Shown here: in pieces, positions 7,145-16,730 of the stretch
Position numbering within the stretch: position 1 is the stretch's first letter
Layout: every line of letters begins with the position of its first letter
Assembly: GCA_018303125.1 (NCBI GenBank)
Contig: JAGVYS010000005.1
Span: 1-46,201, forward strand
DNA: 46,201 bases
Reading direction: 5' to 3'
Source: Candidatus Woesearchaeota archaeon
Lineage (GTDB): Archaea; Nanobdellota; Nanobdellia; Woesearchaeales; WJIZ01
Translations under genes and position numbers: made by a program
Notes under the pieces: model-generated
What the model saw: only the letters and a program-made list of their open reading frames with translations
What the model was told of the DNA's origin: nothing
The model's database searches: none

Positions 7145-8464
7145 CTAAGTCATGACAGAGAGAATCTCTTCCTTCTTCTCCTTAAGAAGTAGCTTTGTCC
7201 TTGCTTCCATGTTCAGCCTGAGCAATGGCTCTGTGTTGCTTGCCCTTACATTGAACCACCAATCATCGTATTCAACCTTTATCCCGTCAAGCCATGATAT
7301 CTTGCCATCAGAATATTTTTCCTCTATACACTTCATTACCCTATCCTTATCCTTCACTTCAAAATTTATCTCTCCTGACGCGAAGTATTTTTCCAATGGT
7401 GAAACAAGCTTGGAGAATGTCTCTTTCCTTGATGAAAGCAGGTTGAGAATGCATATTGCCGCTATTATGCCTGAATCAGTGTAATGAGCATCCTTAAAAT
7501 AAAAATGCCCTGACAGCTCTCCTGCAAAAAGCGCCTTGTCTTTCCTCATCAACTCTTTGATGAAAGAATGTCCAACTCTAGACATCTTAGGTATTCCTCC
7601 CATGGCCTTTATTCTCTCAGGCACAATCCATGAGCTCCTTAGGTCATACAGTATTTCTGAATTCTTATGGTATTTCAGTAGCTCCTCTGATATGAGGGCA
7701 GTCACATAATCAGAAGGCACAATACTGCCTTTTTCATCAACAAAGAATACCCTATCAGCATCGCCATCAAATATTATGCCCAAATCTGCATGCATTTTCT
7801 TTACTTCGCTTATCAGCATATCAGCCGCTCCATTATTCATGGGATTCGGGTCATGTGAAGGGAAATTACCATCAATGTCAAAATTAATAATCTTCGTATC
7901 GCAATCTAAGTAATCATTAACAAGAGAAAAATCCTGCGAGCCCATGCCATTAGAGCCATCAACAACAACTTTAAGGCCCTTAACATCCTTCAAAAATGCC
8001 TTAAGGAATTTCTTGTAATCATTCTTAATCTCAGCTTTCTCTATTTCTCCCTTTTTTGCGGCCTTCTTGAACTTGTTGTCAAGGACAGCTGATTCTATCT
8101 CTTTTATACCAGTATCTCCAGAAACAGGCACAGCATTCCTCTTTGTGAATTTCACACCATTGTACTGCTTTGGGTTATGGGATGCTGTTATCATGGCGCA
8201 TCCGTCTACTTTGAGGTGACAACAAGCAAAATAAGACATAGGGGTAGAAGTCATGCCAAAGTCAATGGCTTTTTTTCCTTGCATCACCACCCCTCTGCAG
8301 AAGGCCTTGAATAGTGAAGGAGAAGAAATTCTCATGTCCCTTCCAACAGCTATAAGATTTCCATCTATAAAATCAGCAAATGCCCTTCCTATCTTCTCCA
8401 TTATAGAATCATCAATTTCATCTCCATATACTCCCCTTACATCATAAGCCTTGAAAATTCCCAT
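7145..8464 (-). CDS. manB: Phosphomannomutase/phosphoglucomutase
   Basis: 439 residues, standard for archaeal alpha-D-phosphohexomutases, which interconvert hexose 1- and 6-phosphates for nucleotide-sugar synthesis. All four loops are visible: the N-terminal FKAYDVRGVYG, the active-site serine loop MITASHNPKQYNG, the metal loop IIFDGDADRVFFVD, the sugar loop GELSGHFYF, and the phosphate loop RASNTEPLLRLN. I place the start at 8464 (MGIFKAYDVRG) because a TATA-like attttaaata lies 25-30 bases upstream. An in-frame ATG at 8479 would need a longer transcript, though a GGTGAT does precede it. Works with the PGI/PMI at 41.1 kb. Confidence 0.92.
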   Translation of the reverse strand: MGIFKAYDVRGVYGDEIDDSIMEKIGRAFADFIDGNLIAVGRDMRISSPSLFKAFCRGVVMQGKKAIDFGMTSTPMSYFACCHLKVDGCAMITASHNPKQYNGVKFTKRNAVPVSGDTGIKEIESAVLDNKFKKAAKKGEIEKAEIKNDYKKFLKAFLKDVKGLKVVVDGSNGMGSQDFSLVNDYLDCDTKIINFDIDGNFPSHDPNPMNNGAADMLISEVKKMHADLGIIFDGDADRVFFVDEKGSIVPSDYVTALISEELLKYHKNSEILYDLRSSWIVPERIKAMGGIPKMSRVGHSFIKELMRKDKALFAGELSGHFYFKDAHYTDSGIIAAICILNLLSSRKETFSKLVSPLEKYFASGEINFEVKDKDRVMKCIEEKYSDGKISWLDGIKVEYDDWWFNVRASNTEPLLRLNMEARTKLLLKEKKEEILSVMT

Positions 8465-8560
8465 AAAAATACCTTGCATATCACCTATTTAAAATTTCCT
8501 GAAAACTGTTTGATTTTCCTAGAGTAGTGTCTCTGCATTAAATAAAAGAAAGAAAAGACT

Positions 8561-9166
8561 TCAAACGAAGCCAGGAGGCATAACAGCACCGCCCAAAGAA
8601 GGCATCATTAAAGGCACTAGCAAAACCAGAATTTTAATGACTGCCAGATATGCCGCTACAACTAATGCAATGTAAACAATTACCAATGCTATGACAACTG
8701 TGAAAAAGTCAGTCTGGAACAGCTCTACTGCAGCTCTAAGCGCTACAGCATTAGATAAGACAAGGGTAAATACTGCGACAAGAGATGTCAAGACAGCAAC
8801 AATGATAGTTAAAATCGTCCCCTGGGAAGGTATCAGCCCGACTATAGAATAAACAAGAAATCCTACTACAGCGATAAGTGAGCCATAGCTAAGTGATGTC
8901 AAGGCCTCAAAATATCCGCCCTTCTGGGATAGGACATACAAAGACAACTGGAACAGTAATGCTATCAAAAGTGTAAGTAAAAATGAACCAGCTAAAACCG
9001 CCAAGGCGATAACAAGTGTTGTTCCGTCAAAAGCCATTCTTGATACAAAAATATTGAGAGAGCCTATGAGGGAGGCAATAAACAGCACAAAAAAGGTCTT
9101 CCCAATATTCTTCTCTTCCTTTGCTGAGGCAATAGCCTCCAATGGTGAAACCAGAATATCAAACAT
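8561..9166 (-). CDS. Yip1-like multi-pass membrane protein
   Basis: 201 residues with about five hydrophobic spans. The opening FDILVSPLEAIASAKEEKNIGKTFF is the short amphipathic lead seen in Yip1-domain (PF04893) proteins. Spans lie roughly at 25-42, 50-73, 85-108, 115-140 and 155-190. The ATG is preceded by a strong gaggtgg site 4-10 bases upstream. Function in archaea is unknown; family members in eukaryotes act in membrane trafficking. Its neighbours do not inform on its role. Confidence 0.6.
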   Translation of the reverse strand: MFDILVSPLEAIASAKEEKNIGKTFFVLFIASLIGSLNIFVSRMAFDGTTLVIALAVLAGSFLLTLLIALLFQLSLYVLSQKGGYFEALTSLSYGSLIAVVGFLVYSIVGLIPSQGTILTIIVAVLTSLVAVFTLVLSNAVALRAAVELFQTDFFTVVIALVIVYIALVVAAYLAVIKILVLLVPLMMPSLGGAVMPPGFV

Positions 9167-9282
9167 TTAAACCACCTCGGTTGAAGCTTACCTGTAGATT
9201 ATGTTTAAAAGCTTTTCTAAAATTTTTGGCAGGTGTACAAAACTCTTCAGGTTGCAGTTCTACAGCCACAACGGCCTTAAGT

Positions 9283-9957
9283 CTACACTTCTTGAGTTAC
9301 AGATACTCTCCATTGATTTATTAGTGCATCGAGAGACTCTAAAGTGGCTTCGCTTGTACGATGAATAACTTCTGACCTATACTTAGGATCTAGCCAGTAT
9401 GCAAAGCGCAGTCTACTACTATTTAAACTATTAGAAATATCTACAAGAATAGGGCTAGGTAAATCAAAAGGAAGTTCAACTCTTGTTTTTCTTTCTATAG
9501 GAAGAAATCCGGGACCGTTGAAATCTATGTATCGATAAAACACTGCATTCTTAGGCAATCTGTATTTGAGGATTGTTGAGTGGCGTCTATTTAGCTCATA
9601 TCTCTGAGCACTCGCAAGGCTGCCAACCAAGCTTGCGGAAAGAGTGGGTGAGGCATCATGGTATATACCTAACTCCAAGAGAGAATGCTCATAAGGTGTT
9701 GCGCACACATGATAAAGTGTAAACTCGTCATTCTCCAAGAATTTGTCTATCTGTGAGTCCCACGCCTCCTTAACACCGGGAATAGCAAGCAAATGCCTTC
9801 TTATAATGGAAACATTATTAGAATCAGAAGAATATTCTTCTTTAAAAAAATGACTGGTAGCCAATTCTCCCATAACCAAATCTACAAATTCCTGCCTTGC
9901 CTGGTCAATTGAATCTGTTTCCAGGGGTAGTGCAAAAGGCCGACTCAATTTTTTCAT
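9283..9957 (-). CDS. Hypothetical protein, 224 residues
   Basis: No family recognised. It appears soluble, with no signal peptide or membrane span and a balanced composition typical of a globular protein. It is mixed alpha/beta, with a possible core from about residue 70 (TLYHVCATPYEHSLLELGIY) to 170. A TATA-like tttttaaatt (minus strand, 9979-9988) lies about 25 bases upstream of the ATG, supporting a leaderless gene. It is separated from hisD by 50 bases downstream of the his operon promoter side and is probably an independent unit. Confidence 0.6.
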   Translation of the reverse strand: MKKLSRPFALPLETDSIDQARQEFVDLVMGELATSHFFKEEYSSDSNNVSIIRRHLLAIPGVKEAWDSQIDKFLENDEFTLYHVCATPYEHSLLELGIYHDASPTLSASLVGSLASAQRYELNRRHSTILKYRLPKNAVFYRYIDFNGPGFLPIERKTRVELPFDLPSPILVDISNSLNSSRLRFAYWLDPKYRSEVIHRTSEATLESLDALINQWRVSVTQEV

Positions 9958-10008
9958 AAGAACACAATTGCGGATGAATTTAAAAAGTATTACTAGGACA
10001 ATAGCAGA

Positions 10009-11256
10009 TTAACAATCTCTTCCAACCCTTAGCAAGGCAGCCTTCCTGTGGGCATCCAATCCTTCCTGCTCAGCCAGCCTTGAGGCTACCTTAACCATGC
10101 TGGCAGGAACTTTTCCATCAATCTTCTGGTACGTAACAATCTTGACAAAATCCCTGACAGATAACCCGCCAGTATACCTTGCAGCTCCGTTCGTAGGCAG
10201 GATGTGGTTTGTTCCGGTGCAATAGTCTCCGAAGACCTCTGCAGCATTATCTCCTATGAATAGTGAGCCATAATTTTTCAGCATAAGCCTCTCTGGATTT
10301 TTGACATGCAGCTCAAGGTGCTCAGGCGATTTCATGTCTGATATCTTAGCGCAGTCCTCAAGGCTCTGTGCTATTATGATTCTCCCGTTTTGCAGGGCTG
10401 CAGCTGCAATATCCCTTGTCTTAAGCTTCTGAAGCTGCATTTCCAGCTGATTTTGAACTTCAATTGCCAATTTTCTTGAGGTAGTCACTAAATTTGGCTG
10501 TGCCGACTTGTCATGCTCTGCCTGAGCAAGCAGGTCAGCAGCTATAAGCTCAGCCTTGCCCGTTTCATCTGCTATAATCAAAACCTCGCTTGGCCCCGCT
10601 ATGAAATCTATTCCAACCCTGCCATAAACTTCCTTCTTGGCTGCTGCAACATACTTGTTTCCGGGCCCGACTATCTTGTCAACTTTAGGTACTGATTCCG
10701 TACCGTATGCCATTGCGCCTATTGCCTGCGCTCCGCCAATATTGAATATCATATCCGCTCCCGCAATATCTGCAGCAGCAACTGTTGCAGGCTTTATCCT
10801 TGGTGAGCATACAATAATCTCTTCAACTCCTGCAATCTTGGCGGGAATTATGCTCATTAGAGCTGATGACGGCAATGGATATATACCTCCAGGCACATAG
10901 CACCCTACTCTGATCAATGGAATCACCTTCTGTCCCAAAATAACACCCTTATTGACCAAAGAAAAATCCTTTATCTGGCTCATCTGCTTCCTAGCGAAGA
11001 ATTCAATGCTTTTGGCAGCTTCTCGTAGGGCAGACAATGTTTCAGAATCAACTTTTTCGTATGCTGCGTTTATGTCTTTTCCTGTGAGCTTGAAAGGAGC
11101 AGTACCTATGTCATCGAATTTTTGAGAGTATTTCCTCAATGCGCTCTCTCCATATTTCCTTATATCAGCAAGAATCTCCCTTGCTATTTCTCCCTCATCC
11201 CCCTGCCTTGGCTCGAAAAATTCCCTGTCCAATTTATCAGCATTAACAATTATCAT
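10009..11256 (-). CDS. hisD: Histidinol dehydrogenase
   Basis: 415 residues, standard length. Catalyses the last two oxidations, histidinol to histidine, with NAD and zinc. Motifs: PLIRVGCYVPGG, NIGGAQAIGAMAYGTESVPKVDKIVGPGN, IDFIAGPSEVLIIAD, LLAQAEHDKSAQ (metal and substrate residues), and FGDYCTGTNHILPTNGAARYTGGLSV. It is the last gene of the his operon. Its ATG overlaps the stop of hisA-hisI-hisE by 4 bases, so translation is coupled. Confidence 0.95.
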   Translation of the reverse strand: MIIVNADKLDREFFEPRQGDEGEIAREILADIRKYGESALRKYSQKFDDIGTAPFKLTGKDINAAYEKVDSETLSALREAAKSIEFFARKQMSQIKDFSLVNKGVILGQKVIPLIRVGCYVPGGIYPLPSSALMSIIPAKIAGVEEIIVCSPRIKPATVAAADIAGADMIFNIGGAQAIGAMAYGTESVPKVDKIVGPGNKYVAAAKKEVYGRVGIDFIAGPSEVLIIADETGKAELIAADLLAQAEHDKSAQPNLVTTSRKLAIEVQNQLEMQLQKLKTRDIAAAALQNGRIIIAQSLEDCAKISDMKSPEHLELHVKNPERLMLKNYGSLFIGDNAAEVFGDYCTGTNHILPTNGAARYTGGLSVRDFVKIVTYQKIDGKVPASMVKVASRLAEQEGLDAHRKAALLRVGRDC

Positions 11257-12476
11257 TTTCTCCTTCCTCCGAGCTCATTCTTTATATCGTCCAAGGTTAT
11301 TCCTTTCTTTGCCATAAGGACAAGGATAAAATAAGCAAGGTCAGCTATTTCCCAGACAAGATTGTCCTTGTCTTTGTAATTTATAACTTCCATTGCCTCT
11401 TCCTTAATCTTGGCTTTTACAAGTTCCTCATCCTTTGCTATCAATGAGGTATAAGAGCCTCTTCTTGGATTCTTAATCCTGCCTGCTATAACGCTATACA
11501 ACTCTTCCATGCTGAAATCCCTTTCCCCAAAGCATGAATATTTTCCGGTGTGGCATGCAAAGTTTTTCTGGCTGACAGTGAACAGCAATACATCCCTGTC
11601 GCAGTCATACCTTGCCTTTTTCAGCACTTGGAAATTTCCTGATGTCTCACCCTTTACCCATATTTTCTTCCTGGACCTGCTATAGTAGGTTCCTTTTCCT
11701 GATTCAAGCGCCATGAGCAAAGATTTAGGATTGGAATAAGCAAGCATCATTACCTGACCGTTCTCTTCCTGCACTATGGTCGGAACAAGCCCATTGCTTT
11801 TCTTGAAATTAATCAATGAGACAAATGCTTTTCCCAGCTCAATCCTGCCTGTATAAAGCGCCATGCCAATCTGTGAATCACAGCCTAAATCCTCAAGCTG
11901 GGTTATATCATCAATTGTTGTTATCCCTCCTGCGACAGTCAGGTTTTTCTTCGTTGCCTTTCTTATTTTTTCAATTATGCCGAAATCAAGACCTTCCATC
12001 ATGCCTTCCTTGTTTACATTTGTGAATAAAAATCCTGAGCAATACCTCTCAAGCTCCTTTATTGCCTCAAAAGGTGTCTTCTTCGTTTTTTTAGTCCATC
12101 CTTCAGTTACCACATTGTCATCTTTACTGTCAATAGCAACAATTACCTTGCCGGCAGGAAGCTTCTTCAGGAATTCCGGAGAGGCTTTTGTACCTATGAT
12201 TATTTTTTTGGCGCCATATTTCAAAATCTCTTCTGCCTTATCTTGGCTCCTTATCCCACCTCCGACTCTGCAGTCTGCAATCTTGCATATTTCCTTTATT
12301 AGTCCAGAATTATTTCCCTTGCCTAAAGCTGCATCTAAGTCAATGACAGCAATTTCCCCATACCTGGAAAACTCCCTGGCAAACTGCATGACATTGCTGC
12401 GCTCAAGTACCTTTTCCCTTCCTTGCCTAAGCTGCACAGCCTTTCCATCCATTAGGTCAATGCTCGGTATTATCAT
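11253..12476 (-). CDS. hisA-hisI-hisE: Trifunctional HisA-HisI-HisE protein
   Basis: 407 residues carrying three enzymes. Residues 1 to about 228 are the ProFAR isomerase HisA ([32 protein letters not shown] phosphate loops). Residues about 229-318 are the PRA-CH hydrolase HisI ([32 protein letters not shown] with the metal ligands). Residues about 325-407 are the PRA-PH pyrophosphohydrolase HisE ([24 protein letters not shown]). These are steps 2, 3 and 4, so the product of one domain is the substrate of the next. HisI-HisE fusions are common; a HisA-HisI-HisE triple fusion is not one I know as usual. Overlaps by 4 bases on both sides. Confidence 0.93.
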   Translation of the reverse strand: MIIPSIDLMDGKAVQLRQGREKVLERSNVMQFAREFSRYGEIAVIDLDAALGKGNNSGLIKEICKIADCRVGGGIRSQDKAEEILKYGAKKIIIGTKASPEFLKKLPAGKVIVAIDSKDDNVVTEGWTKKTKKTPFEAIKELERYCSGFLFTNVNKEGMMEGLDFGIIEKIRKATKKNLTVAGGITTIDDITQLEDLGCDSQIGMALYTGRIELGKAFVSLINFKKSNGLVPTIVQEENGQVMMLAYSNPKSLLMALESGKGTYYSRSRKKIWVKGETSGNFQVLKKARYDCDRDVLLFTVSQKNFACHTGKYSCFGERDFSMEELYSVIAGRIKNPRRGSYTSLIAKDEELVKAKIKEEAMEVINYKDKDNLVWEIADLAYFILVLMAKKGITLDDIKNELGGRRK

Positions 12477-13225
12477 TTTCTTACCTCAATTCCTTTTTTC
12501 CCAAGATATTCCTTTACGTTGAGTATAGAGTATGTGCTATAATGGAATATTGACGCTGCCAGTGCAGCATCTGCTTTTCCTTTTATGAAAACATCTGCAA
12601 AGCTTTCTAAATTACCCGCTCCGCCGGAAGCAATGACAGGTATACTGACATTCTCCGAGATTATCTGCGTAAGCTCAAGCTCATAGCCTTCTTTTGTCCC
12701 ATCTCTGTCCATGGATGTCAACAAGAGTTCCCCTGCACCGAGCTTCTCTGCTTCCTTAGCCCATTCAAGTGCGGAAATGCCTGTTGGCTCCTTTCCACTC
12801 TTTATGAAAACCTCATATCTCCCGTTTATTTTTTTGGCATCTATTGCAACTGTTATGCATTGGCTGCCAAATTTTTCAGAGGCTTCCCTCAAAAGGCTTG
12901 GATTTTTCACAGCAGCTGTGTTTATTGAAACCTTGTCTGCGCCTGCTATAAGCAAATTTCTTATGTCATCAATGGAGCTTATTCCCCCGCCTACTGTAAA
13001 AGGGATGAATATTTCCTTTGCAACCTCTTTTACAAGCGATGTGGTTTTCCTTTTTTCAGATGATGCAGTTATGTCAAGGAAAACAAGCTCATCGGCACCT
13101 TCCTCATTGTATCTCTTGGCTAATTCTACGGCATCGCCTGCCTGCTTAAGATCTAAAAAGTTCCTTCCTTTCACTACCTTCCCTTCCTTAACATCAAGGC
13201 AAGGTATTATCCTTTTAGTAAGCAT
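12473..13225 (-). CDS. hisF: Imidazole glycerol phosphate synthase, cyclase subunit
   Basis: 250 residues, (beta/alpha)8 barrel. Motifs: [19 protein letters not shown] with the catalytic aspartate, [16 protein letters not shown], and [12 protein letters not shown] with the second catalytic aspartate, then VIASGGAG. I set the start at 13225 because the family begins here and a gaggtgg site lies about 4-10 bases upstream. A longer in-frame extension to 13330 would run far into hisH and is not conserved. It overlaps the hisH end by 11 bases and uses ammonia from HisH. Confidence 0.94.
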   Translation of the reverse strand: MLTKRIIPCLDVKEGKVVKGRNFLDLKQAGDAVELAKRYNEEGADELVFLDITASSEKRKTTSLVKEVAKEIFIPFTVGGGISSIDDIRNLLIAGADKVSINTAAVKNPSLLREASEKFGSQCITVAIDAKKINGRYEVFIKSGKEPTGISALEWAKEAEKLGAGELLLTSMDRDGTKEGYELELTQIISENVSIPVIASGGAGNLESFADVFIKGKADAALAASIFHYSTYSILNVKEYLGKKGIEVRK

Positions 13226-13799
13226 CAAGCCACCTCTGCAGCAGCGCAATGCCTGAACTACCACTTTTTTCAGGGTGGAATTGCACAGCTGTAACATTCT
13301 TATCCTGGATTGCGCATGCAAATTCTCCATAATAATCCGTGACTGCAGCTATTATGCCTTTTTGCCCTGGTTTTACATAATATGAATTGACGAAATAAAA
13401 AAAATCCTCCTCAAAAATTCCTTTTTTTGCAGGCGTTATGCTATTCCATCCTATCTGAGGCACTTTTCCTTTCCTGAACCTTACTGACTTGCCATTGTAT
13501 ATCCCGAGCCCTTTTACTCCGACACTTTCATCGCTTTCCTCAAAGAGCGCCTGCATGCCCAGGCATATTCCAAGGAAAGGCTTTCCAGAGGCAATTGAAT
13601 TCCTAATCGGCTCTGCAATGCCTTTCTCCCTCAGGTTCTGCATCATGAATCCAAATGCTCCTACTCCAGGTAGTACTATTCTTTCTGCATCAAGTATTGC
13701 ATCCGGGGTGCCAACTATCATAGACTCTGCTTTAAGGTAATCAAAAGCGTTCTTTACGCTGCTTAGGTTTCCTATTCCGCAATCCACTATGGCTATCAT
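13215..13799 (-). CDS. hisH: Imidazole glycerol phosphate synthase, glutamine amidotransferase subunit
   Basis: 194 residues, class I glutamine amidotransferase. The opening [18 protein letters not shown] is typical of HisH. The nucleophile is the cysteine in [13 protein letters not shown]; the histidine and glutamate of the triad are in VQFHPEKSG. It feeds ammonia to HisF, encoded immediately downstream. The ATG overlaps the hisB stop by 4 bases. Confidence 0.95.
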   Translation of the reverse strand: MIAIVDCGIGNLSSVKNAFDYLKAESMIVGTPDAILDAERIVLPGVGAFGFMMQNLREKGIAEPIRNSIASGKPFLGICLGMQALFEESDESVGVKGLGIYNGKSVRFRKGKVPQIGWNSITPAKKGIFEEDFFYFVNSYYVKPGQKGIIAAVTDYYGEFACAIQDKNVTAVQFHPEKSGSSGIALLQRWLDAY

Positions 13800-14383
13800 A
13801 TCATTCCTTTTGTGCTTGGCACATCCTCCATTGCCCTCTTATCAGTTGAGCATGCCATCTTGGCTGCCTTCCCGAATGCCTTGAATATTGCCTCTATCTT
13901 GTGGTGGTCGCTTCTGCCATATAGCATCCTGACAACAACATTTGCCCCTAGGCCTATGGAAAATCCATAGAAAAAATCCTCAAGAACATCAGTGTCGAAA
14001 TCGCCGCAATATCTTCTGCCAAATTTTGCATCGTACTGTAGGTATGGCCTGCCGCCTATGTCTAGGGCTACAACTGCCAAAGACTCATCCATCGGGTAAA
14101 TAAAATATCCTGTCCTGTTTATCCCTTTCTTGTCTCCAAGCGCTTTCCCGAGTGCCTGGCCCAATACAATCCCTGTATCCTCTATAGTGTGATGCTGGTC
14201 GACTTTTAAATCTCCTCTCACTTTGATTTCAGTGTCAAACAATGAAAATTTTGAGAAGCTTTCAAGCATGTGCGAGAAAAATCCTATCTCAGTATCAACA
14301 GAGTATTTTCCCTTGCCATCAATATTAAGCTCAACGCTTATTCTTGTTTCTTTAGTTTCCCTGCTTATTTTGGCTTTCCTCAT
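13796..14383 (-). CDS. hisB: Imidazoleglycerol-phosphate dehydratase
   Basis: 195 residues, the single-domain dehydratase. Duplicated metal motifs are visible: GFFSHMLESFSKFS, VDQHHTIEDTGIVLGQAL and, in the second half, GRSDHHKIEAIFKAFGKAA. It has no phosphatase domain, so the histidinol-phosphate phosphatase step must come from elsewhere; the HAD domain of the preceding gene is the natural candidate. Coupled on both sides by 4-base overlaps. Confidence 0.95.
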   Translation of the reverse strand: MRKAKISRETKETRISVELNIDGKGKYSVDTEIGFFSHMLESFSKFSLFDTEIKVRGDLKVDQHHTIEDTGIVLGQALGKALGDKKGINRTGYFIYPMDESLAVVALDIGGRPYLQYDAKFGRRYCGDFDTDVLEDFFYGFSIGLGANVVVRMLYGRSDHHKIEAIFKAFGKAAKMACSTDKRAMEDVPSTKGMI

Positions 14384-16698
14384 TTTAGCACCTCTGGTAT
14401 CTGGTTTATATCAGAAATAACCTTTATTGCACCGTTCTTGACAAGCAATTCTTTTAGAGATTTGGAATTTGTGTCTGAAGGAATTACTCCTATGGCCTTT
14501 ATCCCTGCACTCTTCGCAGCCTTCATGTCATCAACACTGTCCCCAATATAAACAGCATTGCTCCTGCCAATTCTATCCAGTGCCATGCTTATGCTGCATG
14601 GGTCTGGCTTTGATTTATTTTCAGGATAATCTTCCATCGCTATTATTGTATCAAAGTACTGCTCCATGCCAAATTTCTCAAGTATATATCGGGCCTCCTC
14701 TCTTGGCCTACCTGTAACTATGCCAAGTCTTGCTTCCTTATATAAGCTTTCAAGAACTTCTTTTGTCAGCAAGAATCTCTCATTATCTATAAGCCCCTTG
14801 TCTTCATTATCTCCCAGATAGAACTCCTGGAACTTCCTGATTATATCATCCTTGCTGCATTTGACATTCCTCTTGAGGATTACTGCTTCCGTAAGGTCCC
14901 AGTCATTATTGTAGCCACCTTTTTCCTTGAACTCCTGTATCTCTTCACGGCTTATCTCTACATTCGCAAAAAATTTGGCAGTCCTTTGTATGGCTGTCCT
15001 GTAGGAATTGCTGACATCTACCAAAACACCGTCCATATCGAACAATACCACATCCTCGGGAATTATATTCTTTATGGCTTCTATAAGCACCCTGGATTGT
15101 TCCATTGTCCCTATTCCTATCCTTATGCAATTCTTCAGCAATGGGTACGTTGACCTGTCCCTTACAAGTATGCCCCTCTCCCTGAGCTGCAGCAAAACAT
15201 AATTGCACCTCTCACCGAAATCTGCCATCATAAAATTGGCTTCGGAAGAAAATACCTTTATGCCGAGCTTTTCAAGCTCTTTCTGCACATACTGCCTGCT
15301 CTCCCTGACCTCTTCGACATAATTACTTATGAATTCCTCATCCTTCATTGCGGCGCTGGCCGCAATAAGCGCAAGGTTATTTACGCTATAAGGTGAGATG
15401 ACCTTTTCTAGATTGGTTATTATTGCCTCGCTTGATATTATGCATCCAAGTCTTAATCCTGCAAGGCCGAAAGCCTTTGAGAATGTCTGCGTAACTATTA
15501 GGTTGCTGTATTTCTCAACAAACCGCTTGCAGCTCTTTCCATAATACTGGCTATATGCCTCATCGACAAGCACTATTGCGTCCTTTGCCTTTTCCAGTAC
15601 AGATATAATGTCTTGCTCGCTTATGGTTGTGCCTGTAGGATTATTCGGGTTGACAAGAACAACAAGCTTCGTTTTATCAGTTATTTTTTCCAGCAATTTT
15701 TGAGTTGGAAAGCTCAGGTCATCATTATAAAGAACATTAGTAATGTTTGCCTCTACTATGTCTGCATAGACTTTGAACATTGTAAATGTGGGCTCAGGAA
15801 TTATTACTTCATCCCCTTTCTCGAGGAAAGTGTCCATGACAACCTTTATTGCTTCGTCCGTTCCATTTGTAGGCAATACATTCTTGCTCCCAGTATCCAA
15901 ATACAATGCAAGTTCCTTCCTGAAATTACCATAATCGGGGTACATGCAAATGTCCTCGACAGAAATATCCCTTAGTGCATCCAGCACTTTTGGTGAGCAT
16001 CCAGAGGTATTTTCATTAAAATCAAGGCGCAGCTTGCCTCTCCTGTCAGAGGTTGGCGGCTCGTACTTGCTCATTTTCTGCACTGCCTCCTTCGGCATTA
16101 TGGAATTTCCAGAAGAATCAGCGCCTATTACGAGGAAATCGCTCTGCATTATTACATCGTACGCTTTTAGATTATACTTTATTAGAGAGCTTCCTGTATA
16201 GACTATATCGATTATTAAGTCAGCTATTCCTTCGCTGCAGCTTGTCTCAACGCAACCATTGATGTAAATCTTCTTGAATGAGAAGCCTTTCCTCTCAAGG
16301 AAATTAAGGTATTTTTTGGCCAATTTCTTGTATTTGGAGGCTATGCACACTGTCAAATCTCTTGGCATTGTTTCAAGGCTTTTTCCTTCTGGCCCTATTA
16401 GGCAGAGTGTTGGCTTGCCATAGATGGCAGAAGGGTCATCCCACGCAATTCTCTTGATTACCTTAAGTTGAGATTCCTTGTTTTCGAGGCAGTATTCCCT
16501 GAACAAGTCTTCTCCAGTTAGGCCAAAGGCATTCTTGCCTTTATTGAGAAATTGCTTTACTAGGAATGGTATGTCCTCTCCCCTTGCTTCTATAAGCCTT
16601 GTGTCCTTTACATCCTTAAAATAAGATAATGCCGATTCCCTATAACTTCTTAGCCCGGAATTTTTTGGAACCAAGATGAATACAACCACCACTTTCAA
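14380..16698 (-). CDS. hisG-hisC-HAD: Fusion of HisG, HisC and a HAD phosphatase
   Basis: 772 residues in three parts. Residues 1-205: ATP phosphoribosyltransferase, short form (FGLTGEDLFREY, DLTVCIASKYKKLAKKY, and the PRPP loop GIADLIIDIVYTGSSL). The HisG-long regulatory domain is absent and no hisZ is nearby. Residues 222-547: histidinol-phosphate aminotransferase (LDFNENTSGCSP, VLVNPNNPTGT, DEAYSQYY, TQTFSKAFGLAGLRLG with PLP lysine about 408, CIRIGIG). Residues 549-772: HAD phosphatase (VLFDMDGVLVD nucleophile about 554, GIVTGRPR, KSKPDP, VYIGDSVDDM), likely the missing histidinol-phosphatase. The frame as read starts only with TTG 16698 or GTG 16692/16689, without a good ribosome site. 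A gaggt plus ATG lies one frame off just upstream (see regulatory entry), so the true N-terminus is uncertain. Confidence 0.92.
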   Translation of the reverse strand: MKVVVVFILVPKNSGLRSYRESALSYFKDVKDTRLIEARGEDIPFLVKQFLNKGKNAFGLTGEDLFREYCLENKESQLKVIKRIAWDDPSAIYGKPTLCLIGPEGKSLETMPRDLTVCIASKYKKLAKKYLNFLERKGFSFKKIYINGCVETSCSEGIADLIIDIVYTGSSLIKYNLKAYDVIMQSDFLVIGADSSGNSIMPKEAVQKMSKYEPPTSDRRGKLRLDFNENTSGCSPKVLDALRDISVEDICMYPDYGNFRKELALYLDTGSKNVLPTNGTDEAIKVVMDTFLEKGDEVIIPEPTFTMFKVYADIVEANITNVLYNDDLSFPTQKLLEKITDKTKLVVLVNPNNPTGTTISEQDIISVLEKAKDAIVLVDEAYSQYYGKSCKRFVEKYSNLIVTQTFSKAFGLAGLRLGCIISSEAIITNLEKVISPYSVNNLALIAASAAMKDEEFISNYVEEVRESRQYVQKELEKLGIKVFSSEANFMMADFGERCNYVLLQLRERGILVRDRSTYPLLKNCIRIGIGTMEQSRVLIEAIKNIIPEDVVLFDMDGVLVDVSNSYRTAIQRTAKFFANVEISREEIQEFKEKGGYNNDWDLTEAVILKRNVKCSKDDIIRKFQEFYLGDNEDKGLIDNERFLLTKEVLESLYKEARLGIVTGRPREEARYILEKFGMEQYFDTIIAMEDYPENKSKPDPCSISMALDRIGRSNAVYIGDSVDDMKAAKSAGIKAIGVIPSDTNSKSLKELLVKNGAIKVISDINQIPEVLK

Positions 16699-16708
16699 TA
16701 ATTTTTTC

Positions 16709-16730
16709 CATCATAGGACCTCTATAGAGT
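16709..16730 (-). promoter_or_regulatory. Ribosome site and palindrome before hisG, in the wrong frame
   Basis: On the minus strand a GAGGT (16722-16718) is followed after 6 bases by ATG (16711; another ATG at 16714). This is a textbook start, but it reads into a 23-codon frame that ends out of frame with hisG. One base fewer in the A6 run at 16703-16708 would join this ATG to hisG as MEKLLKVVVVFILVPKN. The perfect palindrome ctctatagag (16720-16729) overlaps the ribosome site. There is no room for a separate promoter between here and tRNA-His. Confidence 0.55.

Noticed and set aside
11863-13256. Plus-strand frames opposite hisA-hisI-hisE and hisF
   Set aside because: Shadows of well-recognised enzymes; no motif or start signals.
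16641-16711. The 23-codon frame from ATG 16711 as a histidine leader peptide (attenuator)
   Set aside because: It has a single His codon, not a run, and no terminator/antiterminator hairpins follow; it reads into hisG instead. A frameshift explains it better.
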